A stretch of 64,000 nucleotides of DNA from Streptomyces sp. NBC_00775 (GCF_036347135.1 NZ_CP108938.1:4836001-4900000); one strand, 5' to 3'; shown: positions 1 to 9,345, counted from the first letter of the stretch. Numbers and translations are program-made. Notes: a model not told the origin generated them from the sequence alone.

Positions 1-195
1 CGGCCTGGGCGCGACAGGAGCGTGCCTTCTCGCTGGTGGGCCCGGCGGTGCGGGAGAAGACGCCGGCGAGCGCGTCGAACTCGGGCAGAGCCCGGCGGTA
101 GTCGCCGCCGAGGAAGCGGACCGCGGCCCGCTTCATGCGCAGGTCGAGCACCTCGCTGTTGTCGGAGCCGAGCGCCAGTGTCGGGTGCGCCCTCG
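1..195 (-). pseudogene. Fragment of a TPR-type serine/threonine kinase-like protein, cut by the window edge
   Basis: Read on the minus strand, an open frame without a start encodes a stretch containing EVLDLRMKRAAVRFLGGDY and ALPEFDALA. This resembles the C-terminal tetratricopeptide part seen in Streptomyces kinase/TPR proteins. The resemblance stops near base 195, just before the 69-bp repeat at 232-300, so the upstream part of the gene appears lost. The other end lies outside the window. Assignment is from remembered family pattern only. Confidence 0.4.
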
Positions 196-231
196 TTCCC
201 CACGAAGATGATCGTGCAGACGGCTCAGCTC

Positions 232-300
232 ACACGTCGGCGGAACACCATCACGTTGCGGCGTCAGCGCCTCTCGATCAGGCCGACTGCTAGCCGTGGG
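232..300 (+). repeat. Degenerate direct repeat, copy A (left of the EVE gene)
   Basis: This 69-bp block aligns without gaps to 1460-1528 with about 11 mismatches (roughly 84% identity). Both copies contain the shared core TCTCGATCAGGCC followed by GCCGTGGG. The two copies flank the EVE-domain gene in the same orientation. They could be duplicated 3' ends of a displaced gene or boundaries of an inserted cassette. Confidence 0.7.
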
Positions 301-418
301 ATTCCCCGACCGTGAGTTGAGCTGTCCGAAGGGCGCCAAGCAACAGCTGAACTGGGGAAGTTGGACTTCGGTTCCCTGCGATGTAGCCTCGCCTCCAATC
401 GAGAGACGAGGAGACACC

Positions 419-1369
419 ATGGTGGCGCGACTCGAAGCGACTTACGGGGACAACGGGGAACGGGAGCACGCCGTCGAGAAATCCGATGCGCTCGCCCGGG
501 CGTTGATAGCGGCGGTGCGCGGCGAGAGAGGGGCTGAACCGTCAGCCGAGGCGAAATTCATGGAGCTGCTGCGGGACATTGCCCGTGCCAGTCAGCTGAT
601 CCAGCACCTGGAGGAGTGGCGAGAGCTGGCCATCGTGCAGGCAGACAAGCTGGATGCCGATGCAAGCCGCGTCAACCTCGGAGTGGCAGCGGGCATGTCG
701 CCATCGAAGCTGTACAAGATTCTGGAGAAGCATGGCCGGCCCAAGAACCGCACACCGCTGACTCGTTTGGACCTTGTAGAGAACGCCATCACCGCCGAAG
801 GCGGCGAGTGGGACGCGGCCCGCGTCATCGAGACGCTGGAGAGCTACGGCTTCGAGACGGATGACAAGGGTGCACGGTCGCTGCTGCGAGACCTGAACCG
901 GGACGAGGTCCTGGAGCGGAAGCCTGGGGTCGGGGGCCGCGCGATTTACCGCATTCCCGGGGCACGCCGGGAGTGGCTGTACGTCCTGGACCCAAAGCTG
1001 GACACCGTGGACGAGGGGCCGTCGACTTCTGCGCGGGTGTCGAAACTGGCCGGCGTGGACACCGGGCGGGGGCGATGGTGGCTGGGCCGAAAGCTCAAGG
1101 AGATGAGAGCCGGTGACCGGTTGTGGATCTACTTCGCAGCACCGGAAAGGAAGATCGCTGCCATGGCCGAGGTGTCTTCGGAGCCGTACGCAGCACCGGC
1201 TGGCTCGGAAAAGCCCTACCTGGTCAACGCGACATTGCATGCCGACGCGACCGAGGCGCTGCGGAAGAATCCGGTGACGTTGGAGGCGATGGCGAACCAG
1301 CATCCTCAGGGGTGCGTGGGCCTGGCTGATGCGGATCTGGCGCTGGTACTGAAGCATGCGGCTCTGTAA
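419..1369 (+). CDS. Winged-helix protein with C-terminal EVE-like (PUA-fold) domain
   Basis: I chose the ATG at 419 because GACGAGGAGA lies just upstream; an in-frame ATG at 296 has no such site. The product is 316 aa. Residues of about 60-110 hold an HTH-like segment (VAAGMSPSKLYKILEKHG) and about 120-180 a winged-helix-like segment. From about residue 184 to the end the pattern WLYVLDPKL ... MRAGDRLWIYFAAPERKI ... AEVSSEPYAA ... KPYLVNATL fits EVE domains, which bind modified bases in DNA or RNA and often accompany restriction systems. The type I R-M operon lies next to it in convergent orientation. The gene sits between two copies of a 69-bp repeat, which suggests acquisition as a unit. 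The role is inferred. Confidence 0.6.
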   Translation: MVARLEATYGDNGEREHAVEKSDALARALIAAVRGERGAEPSAEAKFMELLRDIARASQLIQHLEEWRELAIVQADKLDADASRVNLGVAAGMSPSKLYKILEKHGRPKNRTPLTRLDLVENAITAEGGEWDAARVIETLESYGFETDDKGARSLLRDLNRDEVLERKPGVGGRAIYRIPGARREWLYVLDPKLDTVDEGPSTSARVSKLAGVDTGRGRWWLGRKLKEMRAGDRLWIYFAAPERKIAAMAEVSSEPYAAPAGSEKPYLVNATLHADATEALRKNPVTLEAMANQHPQGCVGLADADLALVLKHAAL

Positions 1370-1782
1370 GACGCCATCCGCCGTTCGTCTCCCTCGTGGA
1401 GGTTGCTGGTCCCGTCAGGTCCAGGGACTGCCAGCGTCCGGGCCGTCCGGCTGCAGCCCACACTTCGGCGGAGCACCATCACCTTGCCGTGTGAGTGCTT
1501 CTCGATCAGGCCAGCTGCTTGCCGTGGGCGAACAGAGCTGCCTCGAATTGATCCGGCAGGACGCCTCAGGCCTGCGCGCACTCATGCACCCCGTCCACGT
1601 ACAGCCGGTACTGGTCCGTGGTCCATCCGTTCTCCGGCCAACTGGCGTCCACAGCACCCGTGGCGCTTGCCGACAAGTTCCAGACCGGGCGCCGTCGAAC
1701 ACAGCAGTCGGCACCACCGCGGCCCCCGCACCCTTCTGCATACCCCGGATCCCTACGGGGGTAAGGGGCGGCCTACTTCACC
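1370..1782. other. Non-coding stretch between the EVE gene and hsdM, containing repeat copy B
   Basis: About 410 bases separate two convergent genes. The only structure I recognise is the second copy of the 69-bp repeat at 1460-1528. A minus-strand frame across that copy reads GLIEKHSHGKVMVLRR, which resembles the C-terminus of a quinone-oxidoreductase-like protein, but no complete gene is present. No clear terminator was found. Confidence 0.5.
1460..1528 (+). repeat. Degenerate direct repeat, copy B (right of the EVE gene)
   Basis: This is the second copy of the 69-bp repeat, in the same orientation as 232-300, and the pair brackets a segment of about 1.16 kb containing only the EVE-domain gene. 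Confidence 0.7.
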
Positions 1783-3384
1783 TCACTCTGACACTGTGGT
1801 GAGGTCGACGGTGGTGAGGTCGACGCCGAGTTCCTGAGCGAAAGCCTCAATCTCGGACAGGGCTGAGCGAAGGTCTTCGGCCACGGACCGGGTCAGTTCG
1901 TCGATGGACGTCTGGGGCTCCTTGGCCGCCGACGCCTCGGGGCTGAGGCGGGCGATGTCCAGGTTCACCTGCTTCTGGGCCAGGAGCTCTGCGGCATTGT
2001 GGCGGCGGAACCGGTCGGACTGTTTGCGGTGCTTGCGGTCTGGGTCGGACGGGTCGAAAGCCTGCTTCTCGAAGTCAGCCAAGTGCTCGGGCTTCATCGG
2101 GTTCTTCTTGAGAGTGAAGCGGCTTCCGGTGCGGAGGTCGTACGTCCATACGTGGGCGGTGTGTGGCGGATCGTCGTCCGTGCGATGTTCGGAGACTGCT
2201 TCGAAGAAAAGGACGTGGGCCTTCACTCCGCCGGCGTAGAAGATGTTCTCCGGCAGGCGCAGCATGGTGTGCAGGTTGTAGCCGGTGAGCAGTTCGCGGC
2301 GGACCAGATCGCCGACGCTGCCAGAACCGCCCTCGTACAGGACGTTGTCGGGGACGATCACAGCTGCCCGGCCCTTGTCGGTGAGCTGGGTTCCGATGTG
2401 CTGAAGGAAGTTCAGCTGCTTGTTGGTCGTTGTCTGTTCGCCCACCCAAAAGTCTGGGCGGTTGTATGTCACGTTGTCGCGGTCGTCTACCTCGGCGTCG
2501 GCTTCCTTGCCGGACATCTTGATGCCCGATCGATTACCGAAGGGCGGATTCGCCAGGACCAGGCTGGCGGGCCGCTCGGGGGGCTTGGCCAGGGCGTCGC
2601 CAACTTCGATGATCGGCTTCCCGGTGGGGTCACCGAGTGAGTGCAGGAGGCAGTTCATAGCGGCGAGGCGCGCGGTCGCGGGCACGATCTCGTGGCCCCA
2701 GATCAACTCCGTGCGGAGACGGTGGAGGTCGTCGTCCGGGAGGTCGTCACCGTATTCGCGGGTGATGTATTCGTATGCGGAGATCAGGAAGCCACCGGTA
2801 CCGCAAGCCGGGTCGGTGATCGTGTCGTACGGCGTGGGGCGCATGCATCGCACGATGGACTCGATCAGCGCGCGCGGGGTGAAGTACTGGCCCGCTCCGG
2901 CCTTGGTGTCCGACGCGCTGCGGGCGATCAATGCCTCGTACGCAGCGCCGTTGATGTCGGAACGAGAGTTGCGCCACTTCTCCTTGTCGATGAGGTCGAC
3001 GATCAGGCGGCGGAGATGGGCCGGGTTCTCGATGTGGTTGCGGGCCCGGTTGAAGATCAAGCTGAGGGTGGTGTGGTCGTTCTGTTCACTGCGGCGGCCG
3101 AGGTCCGTGAGCAGCTTGCTGTACGCCTCCTCAAGCGGGTCGCCCTCGAGGTCGATGAGCTCGGGCCAACCGCGGCCCTGCCACTCGGGAGCGGTGGGCA
3201 GCATGTGCTCGTGATCGGCCGGGTCGGGCCGGTGGGCATTGAGCTGCTCCGTCTCGTCAGCCATCTTCAGGAAGACCAAGAGGCTGAGCTGCTCCAGGTA
3301 GCTGGAGGCTGAGACGCCGTCGTCACGTAGGACGTTGCAGTATTTCCACAGGCGATCTACGAGCCGGCGGGCTTCCTGATTCAC
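1783..3384 (-). CDS. hsdM: Type I restriction-modification system, modification subunit HsdM
   Basis: The 533-aa product methylates adenine N6 using S-adenosylmethionine and is the catalytic methylase of the R-M complex. An N-terminal HsdM_N-like region (YLEQLSLLVFLKMADE) precedes the methylase domain. The target-entry segment GQYFTPRALIESIV, the SAM motif DPACGTGGF (about residue 193) and the catalytic NPPFG (about residue 280) are all present. The length is normal for the family. The GTG start at 3384 overlaps the hsdS stop as GTGA, so translation is coupled and the operon reads hsdR-hsdS-hsdM. The C-terminus ends in a short duplicated motif, DLTTVDLTTV, from a 15-bp tandem repeat at 1797-1826. 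Confidence 0.93.
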   Translation of the reverse strand: MNQEARRLVDRLWKYCNVLRDDGVSASSYLEQLSLLVFLKMADETEQLNAHRPDPADHEHMLPTAPEWQGRGWPELIDLEGDPLEEAYSKLLTDLGRRSEQNDHTTLSLIFNRARNHIENPAHLRRLIVDLIDKEKWRNSRSDINGAAYEALIARSASDTKAGAGQYFTPRALIESIVRCMRPTPYDTITDPACGTGGFLISAYEYITREYGDDLPDDDLHRLRTELIWGHEIVPATARLAAMNCLLHSLGDPTGKPIIEVGDALAKPPERPASLVLANPPFGNRSGIKMSGKEADAEVDDRDNVTYNRPDFWVGEQTTTNKQLNFLQHIGTQLTDKGRAAVIVPDNVLYEGGSGSVGDLVRRELLTGYNLHTMLRLPENIFYAGGVKAHVLFFEAVSEHRTDDDPPHTAHVWTYDLRTGSRFTLKKNPMKPEHLADFEKQAFDPSDPDRKHRKQSDRFRRHNAAELLAQKQVNLDIARLSPEASAAKEPQTSIDELTRSVAEDLRSALSEIEAFAQELGVDLTTVDLTTVSE

Positions 3385-4862
3385 GAGCTGAACTCCAGAG
3401 GGAGGGCGGTCTGTTCACCATCGGTGAGGGTGGTGTCGTGCGTGCTGATAGGGCGTGGAGGAGCGGTATCCACCCTCCCCTTCCGTCCAGCGCGAGCTGC
3501 CTTCCGAGCGGCTTTTCGATCAGCCTCGGCCGCCTCGCGCTCGACTCGGATTCGCTTGAGCAGCTCCTCGGCAGGCTCGTCAGCCGGGTCCTGCGCAACG
3601 AGACGACCGGAGAAGGCCTCGGCAAGAAGGGCGCGGCGCAGAGCGGCGTTGTGCCGGACGGTGCGGTCCAGGCCGAGTTCGATGCGATTGAGGGCAGCGA
3701 GGCGCTGCTTGGTCGTACGGATCAACTGCTGCTGTTCCCCACGCGGCGGCACCGGGAACTCAACAGCCTTCAGACGGGCCCCGCTGAGGTGTGCGAGGTT
3801 CGTGGTGATGCGCACTTCACGCATGAAACGCCGGGCGTGGAGGTGGCGGCGGAACACCAGGAGCGCCCAGCCGGGCAACACGTCGTTGCCTGCGCGGAAG
3901 CGCAACAGGCTATTGGTGAAAGCGACCCCTTCGGGGATCCCCCGGTACATGGCGGGGCGGCCGACGAGATGAGGGCTTTGGCCCTCGTTCAGCAGGATGT
4001 CGCCGGGCTCCAGGCGGTACTTGCCGAAGACCCCAGAGAAGTCCATGTCCTTGACGTCACTGCTATCGATGCGGTCTTCGAAGACGTTCGCGACGCGCAA
4101 GTATGGACGCATCTTCGGGCCGGTGTGCCAGTCGGGGTGCCGGGCACGACCCAACTCGACGGTTCCGGCCCTGCCGGTCGTCGTAGCCGTCCAGTGAGCA
4201 GGCCACTGTTCCGGCTCCGGCACGGCGTCAAGCAGGACGGCCTTGCGAAGGGCAGCGAGGTCGCGGCGGGCGGAGATGACCGTGCGCTCGATGGTGTCTA
4301 GCCGGGCCATGCGGATGGCAAGGGCGGCGGCGATGCGGCGCTGCTCAGCGGTAGGTGGGACCGGAAATTCCACGACCTTCAGCCGTGCCGCTGACAGATG
4401 CGCGATGTTCGTCGTGATGCGGACCTCGCGCATGAAGCGTCCGGAATGCAGATGCTGGCGGAAGACGAGCAGCGCCCATTCGGGCAAGATCCCGGTGTTG
4501 CCCCGGAAGCGAATGAGGCTGTTGGTGTAGGCCACGTCTGCGGGCTCGCCTCGGTACATGGCGGGGCGGCCGACGAGGTGAGGGCTCTGGCCCTCGTTCA
4601 GCAGAATGTCGCCCGGCTCCAGGCGGTACTTGCCGAAGACCCCGGAGAAATCCATCTCCTTCATACCGGTCGGGTCGATGCGGTCTTCGAAGACGTTGGA
4701 CACCCGGAGGTAGGGCCGCATTTCGGGGCCTTCGTGCCAGTCGGGATGGCGTGATCGACCGAGTTCGACGTCACCGACATCCGCTACTGCCGCCCACGCC
4801 CACCCCTCCGGCAGCCCTTCTGCACCGGCCCCGCCGCCATCCTCAACCTTGCTTGCGCTCAC
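3381..4862 (-). CDS. hsdS: Type I restriction-modification system, specificity subunit HsdS with near-duplicated halves
   Basis: HsdS selects the bipartite DNA target through two target-recognition domains joined by helical spacers. This 493-aa protein shows both halves plainly. Each carries a block running from VELGR.RHPDWH through MRPYLRV.NVFEDRID, MDFSGVFGKYRLEPGDILL and NEGQSPHLVGRPAMYRG to RRF/GRFMREVRITTN.AHLS. The two blocks, about residues 30-185 and 235-390, are almost the same, whereas the two halves of most HsdS proteins differ. The C-terminal helical region (about 430-470) is Arg/Ala/Glu-rich. GTGA overlaps link it to hsdR upstream and hsdM downstream. A matched pair of recognition domains predicts a symmetrical bipartite target. 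Confidence 0.92.
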   Translation of the reverse strand: MSASKVEDGGGAGAEGLPEGWAWAAVADVGDVELGRSRHPDWHEGPEMRPYLRVSNVFEDRIDPTGMKEMDFSGVFGKYRLEPGDILLNEGQSPHLVGRPAMYRGEPADVAYTNSLIRFRGNTGILPEWALLVFRQHLHSGRFMREVRITTNIAHLSAARLKVVEFPVPPTAEQRRIAAALAIRMARLDTIERTVISARRDLAALRKAVLLDAVPEPEQWPAHWTATTTGRAGTVELGRARHPDWHTGPKMRPYLRVANVFEDRIDSSDVKDMDFSGVFGKYRLEPGDILLNEGQSPHLVGRPAMYRGIPEGVAFTNSLLRFRAGNDVLPGWALLVFRRHLHARRFMREVRITTNLAHLSGARLKAVEFPVPPRGEQQQLIRTTKQRLAALNRIELGLDRTVRHNAALRRALLAEAFSGRLVAQDPADEPAEELLKRIRVEREAAEADRKAARKAARAGRKGRVDTAPPRPISTHDTTLTDGEQTALPLEFSS

Positions 4863-7765
4863 GCACCCAATTCCCTGTCCAGCTCGTCCACCAGCTCACC
4901 CGGCTGCCACCGGCTGTCCTTGAAAGCATCTACGAAGTCGCCGTACCCGCCGGCCGCCGCTCGTCGGCCCTCGTCCAGCGAGGTCACCGTGAGCGTTGCG
5001 TTGGCTGCTACAACGTTCACGACCTGCTGTAGCCATGCTTGCTGCCGGTCGTCGAACGCGACGCCTGCCGTCTCCTGGCGGGCGAGCCACGCTTCCAGGC
5101 GGCGCTCAACCGTACTGCGATATGGCCGGAACTCTTTCCCATCGAGCCCGAGCTCGTACCGCATGACGGACAGGAACTCGACCAGTCCGGCCTTCCGCCT
5201 CGTGACACCCCTGGCGATCTCCAGGTCAACGTATGCCTTCCAGAGCCTGGCCTCGGTCCATTCGCGCCGAGTTGCCCGGACCTTGTCGATCAACTCTCGG
5301 AGTTCGCGGAGTACCTCGCGGGGTGGCCGTCGTTCTTGAAAGGCGAGCCGCAGCGGCAGCATCTCGTCCCCGTGCTCGGCCATGTACGTCCGCCAGTCGT
5401 CGACGACCTTGCGGGCTTCCTCTTCGTCCAGGAGGCCGCGTGCCTCAAGGAGCTGGTCCTCGCTGAGGTGGTCGATCAGCAGCCAGCTGTCCTGGGCGGC
5501 TTTGAGGAGTGCGGCACGCAGTTCGTCACTCACGGTCAGCAGGCCCACGGCGTCAGCGATCTCCACGAACCCGTCCAGCTCATCCGGCTCGTCCGGCGCC
5601 GGACTCTCGGCGCGTACCACCGCCGGCTGCTCCGTGTCGGCGGCCCGGACCAGGGAGCGGACCAGTCCCTCGTACGTCTGGTCGGTCTCCAGGTGCTCCT
5701 CGATGGCAGCCCGGCCCCGCTCATCCAGGCGGCGTCCGAGACGGCTGAGGCGGCCGGCGAGGGTGGCGATGTCGTCGGGGTGGAGGAGTTCGCCCTTCTC
5801 GCAGGCGTTTAGGAGCCGCCTCAGGCTCGGCACGGGTGCGGCGTCGTCTCGTACCAGCGGGCGGGCGTCGGTCTTCGGATGCTCGGTGACACCCACCGCG
5901 TCGACGATTACGAACCGGTCCTTGTGGACGGCGTCCGCTGTGACCTTCACCAGATCGGCGTCCTTGACGGTGCGGGCGCCGCGTCCCTTCATCTGCTCGA
6001 AGTACGACCAGGTCTGGATGTCCCGCATGAAGACCAGGCACTCCAGGGCCGGAATGTCCGTGCCGGTGGCGATCATGTCGACGGTCACAGCGATGCGCAG
6101 GTCGCGCTTGTTGCGGAAGTCGGACAGTGCCTTGTCGGGGCGGGATGCCTGGCTGGTGATCTTCTTGCAGAAGCCGTCCCCGGCCCCGAACGCAGCACGT
6201 ACGGCCTCCACGATGGCGTCGGCGTGCAGGTCGTTGTGGGCGAAGATGAGCGTCTTGGGGACGATTTCCCGGCTCTGGATCTCGCCGGTCTCCTGGTCAA
6301 CGGTCGGCGGGAAGATCTCCGTGAAGAGTTTGTCGCGAAAAGTCTCCACGACCAGGCGGATCTGGTCGCCGGAACGCACCCGATGGTTGACCTCGGTACG
6401 GGCGTAGGGGTCGTCCTCCTCCACGGTTTGCCACTGCTCGGCGCGGGTCAGTTTGTGGACCTTGGCGATGACCGAGTTGACCTGCTGGACGGTGTCGTCG
6501 GGATGGACCTCCGTGCTCGACGCGGGGATGACCGATCCCTGCTGGGTGATCCGTGTGCCGATCTTGTAGATGTCGTAGTCGACATTGACGCTGTCGGCGA
6601 CGGCCTGTTCGTACGTGTACTGGCTGACCAGGTTGTTGTCGAAGAAGGCGAAGGTCTGCTGGATCGGCGTCGCGGTCAGACCGACCACATGGGCGTCGAA
6701 GTACTCCAGGACCGGGCGCCACCGCCCGTAGATCGACCGGTGGCACTCGTCGACCACGATCACGTCGAAGTGGTCGGGCGGCAGGTCGGGGCAGTAGCTC
6801 ACGGACGCCACGCGGCCCGCCAGCCGGTCGGCCCGCTCGGTCTCGAAACTCTCGTCGTCCTCGGCCGGCACGGGGATCCCCGAGAGCTTGCACCACAGCC
6901 GCTGGATCGTGGAGATCACGATCTTGTCCGAGTCCGCGACCGCGCCCTTGCTGAACAAACGCAGCGGCATCTGCTCGTGCAAGGGCGTCTTGGCCCCGAG
7001 CGGTACGAAGTCCCGGTACTCGTTGTACGCCTGTCTGCCCAGGTTGTTACGGTCCACCAGGAACAGCACCCGTCGGGCGCGCGCGTGGCGCAGCAGGCGG
7101 TAACTGCTCTGGACGACGGTGTACGTCTTGCCCGCCCCGGTCGCCATCTGGATGAGGGCCCGCTGGTCGTCGCGGGCGAGGGACTTCTCCAGCGCCTTGA
7201 TGGACTTGTACTGGGCGGAGCGCAGCCGCTTGTGGTCGAGGCGCACGGCGGGGAGCTTCCGCAGCCGGGCACGGAAGGTCGGAGCGGTCGGCATTCGCTC
7301 AGCCTCCCGCATCCAGCGTTCCACCGTGGCGGGCTGGTGGGGGGCGAATACACGACGGCTGCGAGCACCGCCCTGAGGGGTGTCAGGGGCGGAAATACCG
7401 TCAAGGTGTTCGGCGTCCAGCACATTGAGGAACCGCCAGGTGACGCCGTTGGTGGCGTACTGGAACGGCAAGGGCTGGGCGCCTCGCCACGCCCGGTCGG
7501 CATGTCGGCCCGCGACCCGGGCGGCCTGTTCGGCCGCGGCGTCGAGCAGGACCTGCTCGTCGCTCTGCGCGGGACCGGCGGCGACAATCCCGCAGAGCTG
7601 ACGGTGTACGTACAGCGTGAAGAGGACCAGAGCTGGCGAGACCGGGGAGCGCACCGCCTCATGGGCGACACCTATCTCACGGTCGCCGGGCCCGTAGACC
7701 CGCCAGCCCGAGGCGGCCAGGGCCGCTTCCACTGTCCTGGCCCACTCCGGTGCGGCGCCGCTCAT
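4859..7765 (-). CDS. hsdR: Type I restriction-modification system, restriction/translocase subunit HsdR
   Basis: The 968-aa product is the ATP-driven translocase and endonuclease of the complex. The SF2 helicase motifs are visible: QMATGAGKTYT (Walker A), VVDECHRSIYGRW (DEAH-type box), GLTATP (motif III) and, further on, VTVDMIATGTDIP and QMKGRGAR (motifs V and VI). The arrangement resembles the EcoEI-type (shorter) HsdR with a C-terminal helical domain. The ATG at 7765 begins the operon; its stop overlaps the hsdS GTG as GTGA. A Septu-like operon diverges from the other side of the intergenic region at 7766-7953. I saw no frameshift, so the system looks intact. Confidence 0.92.
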   Translation of the reverse strand: MSGAAPEWARTVEAALAASGWRVYGPGDREIGVAHEAVRSPVSPALVLFTLYVHRQLCGIVAAGPAQSDEQVLLDAAAEQAARVAGRHADRAWRGAQPLPFQYATNGVTWRFLNVLDAEHLDGISAPDTPQGGARSRRVFAPHQPATVERWMREAERMPTAPTFRARLRKLPAVRLDHKRLRSAQYKSIKALEKSLARDDQRALIQMATGAGKTYTVVQSSYRLLRHARARRVLFLVDRNNLGRQAYNEYRDFVPLGAKTPLHEQMPLRLFSKGAVADSDKIVISTIQRLWCKLSGIPVPAEDDESFETERADRLAGRVASVSYCPDLPPDHFDVIVVDECHRSIYGRWRPVLEYFDAHVVGLTATPIQQTFAFFDNNLVSQYTYEQAVADSVNVDYDIYKIGTRITQQGSVIPASSTEVHPDDTVQQVNSVIAKVHKLTRAEQWQTVEEDDPYARTEVNHRVRSGDQIRLVVETFRDKLFTEIFPPTVDQETGEIQSREIVPKTLIFAHNDLHADAIVEAVRAAFGAGDGFCKKITSQASRPDKALSDFRNKRDLRIAVTVDMIATGTDIPALECLVFMRDIQTWSYFEQMKGRGARTVKDADLVKVTADAVHKDRFVIVDAVGVTEHPKTDARPLVRDDAAPVPSLRRLLNACEKGELLHPDDIATLAGRLSRLGRRLDERGRAAIEEHLETDQTYEGLVRSLVRAADTEQPAVVRAESPAPDEPDELDGFVEIADAVGLLTVSDELRAALLKAAQDSWLLIDHLSEDQLLEARGLLDEEEARKVVDDWRTYMAEHGDEMLPLRLAFQERRPPREVLRELRELIDKVRATRREWTEARLWKAYVDLEIARGVTRRKAGLVEFLSVMRYELGLDGKEFRPYRSTVERRLEAWLARQETAGVAFDDRQQAWLQQVVNVVAANATLTVTSLDEGRRAAAGGYGDFVDAFKDSRWQPGELVDELDRELGA

Positions 7766-7807
7766 GGGCCCTCCCCAGTACGTCGCTGTGCGGACCGGTC
7801 AGTTGTC

Positions 7808-7836
7808 CGTACACCGATTACAGCAGCCGGTGTACG
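7808..7836. promoter_or_regulatory. Inverted repeat between hsdR and the ATPase/HNH operon
   Basis: The arms CGTACACCG (7808-7816) and CGGTGTACG (7828-7836) are perfect complements separated by 11 nt, in the divergent intergenic space between two defence operons. A further GTGTACGC follows at about 7848. The placement suits an operator controlling both directions, but no regulator gene is adjacent. Confidence 0.45.
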
Positions 7837-7953
7837 CGGCCCGGGAGTGTACGCAAAGATCAAGCCCGGGACTGCCGCTGTCACCGGCGGTCCGTACAGT
7901 GGGCGACATCACACACGGCGTACGAGATGTCACGCCAGGGGAAGGGCAGGGCG

Positions 7954-9345
7954 GTGTACGTAGCGGGGCTCAGGGTTGACGGGGTGCGTGGTTTCCACGG
8001 ACCGCGCGCCTGCGACCTCGATTTCACCCGGCCCGGCGGCGGATACGCGGGCTGGACCGTGATGGCTGGGCGGAACGGCTCGGGCAAGACCACCCTGCTG
8101 CGCTTGCTCGCGCTCACGCTGACCGGGGGACGCCGCGCACACCAGCTGGAACCGGAGCTGGAGGACTACCTGACCCTCGGGGCCACCCACGGCTCTGTGG
8201 TGGCCAAGATCCTCGCGGACCGGGCCGCCGACACGATGGCTCCAGCCGGGGGCGAACCAGCAGAGGTCAGGCTCGACTGGCGGCCCGAGCAGGACGATGG
8301 CCTCTTCGACGAGCCCACAGAAGACTTCGAGCCGCCCACCGAAGTGGTCTTCACGGCCCCCCGCACCCTCACCTCCGCCTTGTGGTCCTCGGCCCCGCCA
8401 CCCGGCTGGTTCTGTGCAGCCTACGGACCCTTCCGACGTCTCACCGGCACCGGCCTTTACGAGCGCACTCCGCCGCAGCTGGATCGGGCCACCGCACTGC
8501 GCACCCTCTTTGAGGAACAGTCGGCCCTCACCGAGGCCTTCGACTGGCTGCTCTCCCTCCACCTGCGCACCTTGGAGGCGCGCCCTGGGATCGGCGAGCT
8601 CAAGGCTGGGGTACTCAGGCTGCTCAACGACGGCGACGGCGGCGACGCTCTGCTGCCGGACTGCTACCGCATCGAGGACGTGGACTCGGACGGGATGTGG
8701 CTGCGGCGCCAGGGTGACAGCGGCCCGGAGGGCGCCCGGATCGAGCTGCGGCGGATGAGCGACGGGCAGCGGACTGTGGTCGCCCTGGTCCTGGACATCG
8801 TCCGGCAGATGCACGCGGCATACGGGGTCCTCGCGTTCGAGGAACGGGCCGGCGGCACGGTCGTACTGCCGCATCCCGGCGTGGTACTCATCGATGAGAT
8901 CGACGCGCACCTGCACATGACCTGGCAGAAGCGCATCGGGCAATGGCTCACCGCGCACTTCCCGGCAATCCAGTTCATCGTCACCACTCACAGCCCGTAC
9001 GTCTGCCAGGCAGCGGACCCAGGCGGGCTGATCCGGCTGCCGGGGACGGGCGAGCAGGGGCCGCCACAGGTAGTGGACAGAGATCTGTACGGGCGGATCG
9101 TGTACGGGACGGGGGACGATGCGGCGCTCTCGGACTTGTTCGGCCTGGACTCGCCGTATTCCGACGAGGCGCGTCATCTGCGGGACAGACTGGCTGAGTT
9201 GGAGTATGACGTTCTGCTCGGGCGGGCCGATGCCGAGCAGACCGAGGAGTACCTGCGGCTGCGCGAGCGCCTCTCCAGTTCGCCGGTGGCCCGCGTCGAT
9301 GAAGTGATGGAGCGGTACCGGCTGTCCCGGGAGCGCGACGCGTGA
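7954..9345 (+). CDS. AAA/SMC-like ATPase of a Septu-like (PtuA-type) defence pair
   Basis: The product is 463 aa from the GTG at 7954, which has GGGGAAGGGCAGG upstream; an ATG at 7927 is an alternative. Residues 39-46 form Walker A (GRNGSGKT), after an N-terminal RVDGVRGFHGP segment typical of RecF/AAA-15-like ATPases. The region ELRRMSDGQRTVVALVLDIV is an ABC-type signature region, and VVLIDEIDAHLH (D314, E315) is Walker B. TTHSPYVCQAA forms the switch region. In Septu systems an ATPase of this kind is paired with an HNH nuclease and together they protect against phage. Here the next gene is exactly such a nuclease, overlapping by GTGA. Retron- or Gabija-like ATPases are alternatives, but the partner argues for Septu. 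Confidence 0.72.
   Translation: MYVAGLRVDGVRGFHGPRACDLDFTRPGGGYAGWTVMAGRNGSGKTTLLRLLALTLTGGRRAHQLEPELEDYLTLGATHGSVVAKILADRAADTMAPAGGEPAEVRLDWRPEQDDGLFDEPTEDFEPPTEVVFTAPRTLTSALWSSAPPPGWFCAAYGPFRRLTGTGLYERTPPQLDRATALRTLFEEQSALTEAFDWLLSLHLRTLEARPGIGELKAGVLRLLNDGDGGDALLPDCYRIEDVDSDGMWLRRQGDSGPEGARIELRRMSDGQRTVVALVLDIVRQMHAAYGVLAFEERAGGTVVLPHPGVVLIDEIDAHLHMTWQKRIGQWLTAHFPAIQFIVTTHSPYVCQAADPGGLIRLPGTGEQGPPQVVDRDLYGRIVYGTGDDAALSDLFGLDSPYSDEARHLRDRLAELEYDVLLGRADAEQTEEYLRLRERLSSSPVARVDEVMERYRLSRERDA

Noticed and set aside
542..1357. Long minus-strand ORF opposite the EVE gene
   Set aside because: It is a high-GC shadow frame with no ribosome site or recognisable domain; the plus-strand frame has both.
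1797..1826. 15-bp tandem repeat at the end of hsdM as a regulatory repeat
   Set aside because: It lies in frame within the coding sequence and simply encodes a duplicated DLTTV motif; two copies are not enough to claim phase variation.
5879..7963. A 694-codon plus-strand ORF across hsdR
   Set aside because: The minus strand carries complete SF2 helicase motifs; the plus frame is a codon-bias shadow.
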